Shown piece by piece: positions 20,910-24,505 of a stretch of DNA of 24,505 bases. The notes beneath the pieces were generated by a model, which saw only the letters and a program-made list of their open reading frames with translations, was not told the origin of the DNA and made no database searches. The stretch is from a virus, in the IMG/VR virus record IMGVR_UViG_3300030106_004348, positions 8,473 to 32,977 of that record. The stretch is one strand, 5' to 3'. The position numbers and the translations under genes were made by a program. The first letter of the stretch is position 1. Every line of letters starts with the position of its first letter.

Positions 20910-21766
20910 TGTTATCTTTTAATAAACTTGGTAAGTCTGGTCGTCTTGGTAACCAGATGTTTCAATATGCAGCACTGAGAGGTATTGCTGCTAATCGTGG
21001 ATTTGATTGGGTTGTTCCACCTCCAGGCACGTCAGGTGTTGATGAGTATGGTTGTGAGAACAACTATTGTATGTTTGAAACCTTTAAAATGACTGGTGCT
21101 ACAGAAGAGCACTACGGTATACCTGGTGATAGACAGTGGGCAATCTGGAAGGAGTTTCATTATAATGATCAACTCTTTAATCAGTGTCCAGACAATGTAA
21201 ACCTTGACGGATATTTCCAGACTGAAAAGTATTTCAAGAATGTAGAGAAAGAGATTCGTGAAGACTTCCAGTTTCAGGATTCTATCTACAAACCCTGTAA
21301 AGAGATGATGGATAGTCTTGAGGGTGATCGTAAGATCTTCCTACACATCCGTCGTGGTGATCCTAAGTTGCCCTGGGCCTATGTAAACCTGGAGGCAGCA
21401 CATCCTGTCTGTACGTTTGATTACTATGAGAAGGCACTTGCTGAATTTCCTGATGATATTCCTGTTGTTGTATTCTCTGATGTTATTGAATGGTGTAAAG
21501 AACAGGAATTCTTCAAATCAGACCGATTTATCTTCTCCGAAACCACAGATGAATTAGCAGATGGTCAGAGAGTTCCTTGGACTGATTTGTGTTTAATGTC
21601 TCTCTGCACCGATGCAATCATTGCTAACTCATCATTCTCCTGGTGGGGAGCATGGTTGATTGATAATCCTGATAAGACTATTGTTGCTCCAAAGAAATGG
21701 TTTGGTCCACAATATAACCACTATCATATGGATGATCTGATTCCTAAGAGTTGGATAGTATTATGA
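20909..21766 (+). CDS. GT11-family (alpha-1,2-fucosyltransferase-like) glycosyltransferase
   Basis: The 285-residue protein has the GT11 motifs in order: GRLGNQMFQYAALRGIA (about 11-27), YFQTEKYFKNVEKEIREDFQ, the donor-binding HIRRGDP (His146 to Asp151; family HxRRxDY, here with Pro in place of Tyr) and LCTDAIIANSSFSWWGAWL. GT11 enzymes transfer L-fucose from GDP-L-fucose to galactose. The operon makes GDP-L-galactose by the first gene and no GDP-fucose route is visible, so the donor may be L-galactose (inference). It is a paralogue of the gene at 22569. It is linked to the SDR upstream by TGATG and overlaps the next gene by 4 bases. Confidence 0.88.
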   Translation: MLSFNKLGKSGRLGNQMFQYAALRGIAANRGFDWVVPPPGTSGVDEYGCENNYCMFETFKMTGATEEHYGIPGDRQWAIWKEFHYNDQLFNQCPDNVNLDGYFQTEKYFKNVEKEIREDFQFQDSIYKPCKEMMDSLEGDRKIFLHIRRGDPKLPWAYVNLEAAHPVCTFDYYEKALAEFPDDIPVVVFSDVIEWCKEQEFFKSDRFIFSETTDELADGQRVPWTDLCLMSLCTDAIIANSSFSWWGAWLIDNPDKTIVAPKKWFGPQYNHYHMDDLIPKSWIVL

Positions 21767-22572
21767 TGGATCTTACTTTTCTCATCCCCACGAGGATTGA
21801 GACTGAAGATCGACTTAGAAATATTATATCCTCTGTCTCTTATCTTCTAAGACATGTGCCAGCAAAGGTCATTGTCAAGGAAGTGTCTGGACGTAATACT
21901 TTTCTGCACAGGGCTTTGCCTGAGATAAGGAAGTATGCAAACACAGACAACCTTACTTATTTGTATGAAGAGAATAATGAACCTCTGTTTTGTAAGAGTA
22001 AAGTTCTTAATGATCTTATTGTCGCATCTGACACAAAAGTTGTAGCAAATTACGATGTAGATTGCATTCTTCCACTTACTTCTTATCGAAAAGCATATGA
22101 ATTAATTATTGATGATACAGCAGATGTAGTATATCCCTATCAAATTGGTATCTATCAGTGGTGTGCAAAATATGATATGCAGATTTATGAGCAGTTTGTA
22201 AAGTCTTGGGAGGGTACGTCTGTTCTTGATAAAGATAAAACTTTATCAAATTCTACGATTGGTTGGTCACAATTTATTAGTCGTCAAAAGTATATTGATT
22301 CTTATATGATGAATGAAAATTTTGTATCATGGGGATGTGAAGATGATGAATTTTATTTCCGTATGAGTACACTTGGGAATAGAATTGCAAGGATTGATAA
22401 TTATGTTTATCATCTTGAGCACAGTAGAACACATAACTCTTGGTTTACTAATCCAAACTTTAATAATAACTATCAACTTTGGAATACAATCAAAACATTT
22501 GACAGAGAGCAATTGGTGGAGTATTATGAAAACCAGGACTATCTGAAAATACGTAAAGAACAACTGAAATGA
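21763..22572 (+). CDS. GT-A glycosyltransferase with GT2/GT7-type features
   Basis: The 269-residue protein begins LTFLIPTRIETEDRLRNIIS, a GT2-like N-terminus, has VVANYDVDCILP with the metal-binding Asp-x-Asp, and a C-terminal FVSWGCEDDEFYFRMSTLGN that matches the galactosyltransferase C-terminal (Glyco_transf_7C) pattern WGxEDDEF. It would add a hexose or N-acetylhexosamine. The ATG at 21763 overlaps the previous stop (ATGA); a second ATG at 21766 follows at once. The gene lies between the two GT11 paralogues, as if inserted between duplicate copies. Confidence 0.8.
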   Translation: MMDLTFLIPTRIETEDRLRNIISSVSYLLRHVPAKVIVKEVSGRNTFLHRALPEIRKYANTDNLTYLYEENNEPLFCKSKVLNDLIVASDTKVVANYDVDCILPLTSYRKAYELIIDDTADVVYPYQIGIYQWCAKYDMQIYEQFVKSWEGTSVLDKDKTLSNSTIGWSQFISRQKYIDSYMMNENFVSWGCEDDEFYFRMSTLGNRIARIDNYVYHLEHSRTHNSWFTNPNFNNNYQLWNTIKTFDREQLVEYYENQDYLKIRKEQLK

Positions 22573-23375
22573 TTGGATTTAATGCGTTAGGACGAATGGG
22601 TCGTCTTGGGAATCAGATGTTCCAGTATGCAACTCTAAGGGGGTTAGCAAGAAATATTGGTGCAGATATTACTATCCCATATTATCAGGATGCTGTAGAT
22701 GATGGTATCGGTAACATGCTTAGAACAGAGTTATTTGATTCGTTTGATTTGATAACTAATGTTGGTCTTTTAAATAAAGGCCATGCACCAACGCTGCATG
22801 AAAGACATTTTCATTTTGATGATGAACTTTTTCGCATGTGTCCTGATCATGTGAGTCTTCAGGGATATTTTCAGACGGAGAAATATTTCAAGCATATTGA
22901 AGGTGAAATTCGTGAGGATTTTACCTTTAAGGAAGAAATTCTCACTCCATGTAAGGAACTTATGTGGCAGTTGGATCTTCCAATCGCACTTCATGTTCGT
23001 CGTACAGATTATATCTCCAATAGTGCCAATCATCCACCGTGCCCTCTCAGTTATTATGAGAAAGCATTAAAGCACTTTGATGATGATAGAGAGGTGATTG
23101 TATTCTCAGATGATCCTGAATGGTGTAAGGAGCAAGAACTATTCTCTGATGATCGATTTATGGTTTCAGAGAATGAAGACAACAGGATGGACCTTTGTCT
23201 AATGAGTCTTTGTTCTGATTTTATTATTGCTAACTCAACTTTCTCTTGGTGGGGAGCATGGCTTTCTACCAACAAAGATAAGAAAGTTATTGCCCCCGTC
23301 CAGTGGTTTGGAACTGGATACACTAAAGACCACGATACTTCTGATTTAATTCCCGATGACTGGACACGAATTTAG
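22569..23375 (+). CDS. GT11-family (alpha-1,2-fucosyltransferase-like) glycosyltransferase, second copy
   Basis: The 268-residue protein has GRLGNQMFQYATLRGLA near the N-terminus, the canonical HVRRTDY (His142 to Tyr148) and LCSDFIIANSTFSWWGAWL. It shares with the first copy YFQTEKYFK, EIREDF, FSD...EWCKEQE and DRF...SE, so the two arose by duplication, with the main differences in the acceptor-facing segment after residue 27, which is shorter here. Both copies keep the donor site, so they probably use the same donor on two acceptors. The start overlaps the previous stop (ATGA). Confidence 0.9.
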   Translation: MIGFNALGRMGRLGNQMFQYATLRGLARNIGADITIPYYQDAVDDGIGNMLRTELFDSFDLITNVGLLNKGHAPTLHERHFHFDDELFRMCPDHVSLQGYFQTEKYFKHIEGEIREDFTFKEEILTPCKELMWQLDLPIALHVRRTDYISNSANHPPCPLSYYEKALKHFDDDREVIVFSDDPEWCKEQELFSDDRFMVSENEDNRMDLCLMSLCSDFIIANSTFSWWGAWLSTNKDKKVIAPVQWFGTGYTKDHDTSDLIPDDWTRI

Positions 23376-23379
23376 TAAG

Positions 23380-24213
23380 ATGGACAAAAATAAGTCCACT
23401 TTTAAACTTAAGGGACTTCCTACGATTTATTGGATCAATTTAGATGCCGATGAGAATCGACGGTTCTATATGGAAGAACAGTTCAAATATTGGCAAATTG
23501 AAAATCATGTTCGTATCTCTGGTTATGATGGCAGAGAGGATGATGTCACTTCCCATATGAAGGGAAGATTTCCTGACATGATGAACCAACAAGAAGTTGG
23601 ATGTTGTATGTCTCACCTTAAGGCAATTAAGAAGTTTTATTATGAAACTGATGACGAGTATTGTATGATCATGGAAGATGATGCAGTTCTTGAGACTGCA
23701 AGGTTCTGGAACTTTACATGGAAAGAATTTTTCTCCCTTGTTCCATATGACTGGGACTGTCTTCAGTTAACTACAATTACAACTGGGGACATTTATGTTA
23801 AATTGCACTTGAAGTTTGTTAATGATTTCTCTGCTGCTGTTTATCTAATTACACGTCATCATGCAGGAAAAGTTCTTCGTAATCATATGCGTGGTGATAA
23901 ATGGAAATTGGACAACAAGGTGAAACCAAGGGCAGTGTCTGAGGATACTATTCTTGAGAGTGGAAAAACTTATTCTATTCCAATCTTCCTTTATAATCTT
24001 GACTTCCAGTCAACCATTCACCCTGAACACATCAATGTGTTTCATCAGGGCCCATACAATGCACTCTGGAACTTCTGGAGTCAGTCTGGTACAACAGTTG
24101 ACATTAGAAACTGGATGGATTATGATCCATACTTAGGCAGAGCAACACCAAACTCTGTCCCTCCTCAACAAGAGGAGAAAAATGAAGGAGGTGAGGAAAA
24201 CCCCACTCCTTGA
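23380..24213 (+). CDS. GT25-family LPS glycosyltransferase
   Basis: The 277-residue protein (285 from the alternative ATG at 23356) has IYWINLDADENRRFYMEEQF at the N-terminus, then QQEVGCCMSHLKAIKKFYYE and CMIMEDDAVLE, the GT25 pattern (E-x-GC-x-SH ... EDDA). GT25 members such as LgtB add galactose from UDP-galactose to LPS. I prefer the ATG at 23380, four bases after the previous stop; the 23356 start would overlap the GT11 gene by 20 bases. The last 25 residues are rich in Pro, Glu and Gln (SVPPQQEEKNEGG), probably a disordered tail. It is the last gene of the operon. Confidence 0.85.
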   Translation: MDKNKSTFKLKGLPTIYWINLDADENRRFYMEEQFKYWQIENHVRISGYDGREDDVTSHMKGRFPDMMNQQEVGCCMSHLKAIKKFYYETDDEYCMIMEDDAVLETARFWNFTWKEFFSLVPYDWDCLQLTTITTGDIYVKLHLKFVNDFSAAVYLITRHHAGKVLRNHMRGDKWKLDNKVKPRAVSEDTILESGKTYSIPIFLYNLDFQSTIHPEHINVFHQGPYNALWNFWSQSGTTVDIRNWMDYDPYLGRATPNSVPPQQEEKNEGGEENPTP

Positions 24214-24243
24214 CAAAATACTAAGGTTTTGTTAGTATAAATA
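24210..24243 (+). promoter_or_regulatory. late-type promoter TATAAATA (24236-24243), with a TTGACA at 24210
   Basis: TATAAATA at 24236-24243 is identical to the T4 late promoter core, which needs no -35 box. A perfect TTGACA also occurs at 24210-24215, but the spacing to TATAAA is 20 bases; at the normal 17-base spacing the hexamer is TAGTAT (4 of 6 consensus bases). Both early and late polymerase forms might therefore start here. The gene it serves begins at 24358. Confidence 0.6.
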
Positions 24244-24357
24244 CTTAACCTTTTGTCTTTCAGTAATTAAAGTAACAAGGGGTATACTTAAAACGGGACA
24301 GTCGAGTCCCTATCCATCTGCGGGTAACCATTCCGCAAGTAACTAAAGGTACAAAAA
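24244..24357 (+). promoter_or_regulatory. structured 5' leader of the exported-protein gene
   Basis: About 110 bases separate the promoter and the ATG, much more than elsewhere in the window. Two hairpins are visible: GGGAC (24295-24299) with GTCCC (24306-24310), and TGCGG (24319-24323) with CCGCA (24333-24337). GTAAC recurs near 24273, 24324 and 24339. AAAGGT near 24344 is the likely ribosome binding site. No known riboswitch is recognised. Confidence 0.45.
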
Positions 24358-24505
24358 ATGTTTAAAACGACTATCGCTGCAGCTGCCGCTGCTATCGCTT
24401 TTGCTCCAGCTGCTGCTCTAGCCGGTCCCTACGTTAACGTAGAGACAAATGCTGGTTGGGTTGGAGATGACTACTCTGGAGCAGTCACAGATCTCCACGT
24501 AGGAT
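24358..24505 (+). CDS. exported protein, N-terminal part only (possible outer-membrane or virion protein)
   Basis: The window ends after 49 codons. The start MFKTTIAAAAAAIAFAPAAA is a classic Sec signal peptide: a basic n-region, an alanine-rich hydrophobic core and an AxA-type cleavage site (ALA) before GPYVNVETNAGW. The mature start, with alternating hydrophobic and polar residues (YVNVETNAGWVGDDYSGA), would suit a beta strand, as in porin-like barrel proteins, but too little is present to assign a family. The ATG at 24358 has AAAGGT upstream. It follows a late-type promoter and a long leader, so it is likely expressed late. Alanine codons are mostly GCT and GC-rich compared with the operon before it. 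Confidence 0.75.
   Translation, partial: MFKTTIAAAAAAIAFAPAAALAGPYVNVETNAGWVGDDYSGAVTDLHVG

Noticed and set aside
24185-24194. Perfect Shine-Dalgarno-like AAGGAGGTGA near the end of the GT25 gene
   Set aside because: No start codon with a useful frame follows at proper distance; it encodes the KEGGE-like tail by chance.
4758-24213. Internal rho-independent terminators in the glycan operon
   Set aside because: Junctions overlap or leave only a few bases, and no hairpin followed by a T-tract was found at them.
24210-24241. TTGACA at 24210 as a fifth early promoter of the same class
   Set aside because: The spacing to TATAAA is 20, and at 17 the -10 is only TAGTAT; the late-type element explains the site better, so the early reading is mentioned only as an option.

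Overview
The window looks like part of a T4-like myovirus genome infecting marine Synechococcus or Prochlorococcus. The evidence is an AT-rich sequence with every gene on the + strand, a cluster of tRNA genes reading A/T-ending codons mixed with very short unknown genes, near-consensus sigma-70-type promoters packed between them, a TATAAATA late-type promoter at the right edge, and a long block of surface-polysaccharide genes. Blocks of LPS genes are known in cyanophages such as P-SSM2. No hallmark capsid, tail or replication gene lies in the window, so the assignment is an inference.

Left part (1-3640): five tRNA genes, Arg(TCT), Gly(TCC), Val(TAC), Ile(TAT) and Met(CAT), lie among about eleven small proteins of 50-95 residues. 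Most of the proteins are unknown. Exceptions that can be described are a Phd/YefM-type antitoxin without a visible toxin (2250-2429), a CxxC/CxC zinc-ribbon-like protein (1053-1301), small membrane proteins (1515-2094) and a coiled-coil protein (3389-3580). Three promoters with the pattern TTGACn-N17-TA(T/C)AAT lie here at 6-34, 2199-2227 and 2579-2607. Between tRNA-Arg and tRNA-Gly is a 230-base stretch with no reading frame, rich in hairpins and closed by a terminator (656-680). It is the best candidate for an undescribed RNA.

Main part (3646-24213): 26 genes run head to tail, nearly all overlapping by a few bases (mostly ATGA), with no internal terminator that I can see. They appear to be one transcription unit starting from a promoter (3593-3621) whose -35 box sits inside the preceding terminator hairpin. 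The products are nucleotide-sugar enzymes (GDP-mannose 3,5-epimerase-like, RfbH-type 3-dehydratase, ThDP enzyme, PanB-like enzyme, two other SDRs, a split HldE pair, a tandem nucleotidyltransferase, cupin, aldolase, two HAD phosphatases), glycosyltransferases (GT10, two GT11, GT25, GT61, GT8-like, GT9-like, GT2/GT7-like) and methyltransferases. Two subpathways can be read. One is GDP-L-galactose made by the epimerase and used by the fucosyltransferase-fold GT10/GT11 enzymes. The other is a 3,6-dideoxy, possibly branched-chain sugar made by RfbH plus the ThDP enzyme, perhaps with PanB. A heptose-like activated sugar from the HldE halves is also likely. Together they could build or modify a surface glycan of the infected cell or the virion.

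Right edge (24214-24505): a late-type promoter and a structured leader precede the start of an exported protein with a clear signal peptide, cut by the window end.
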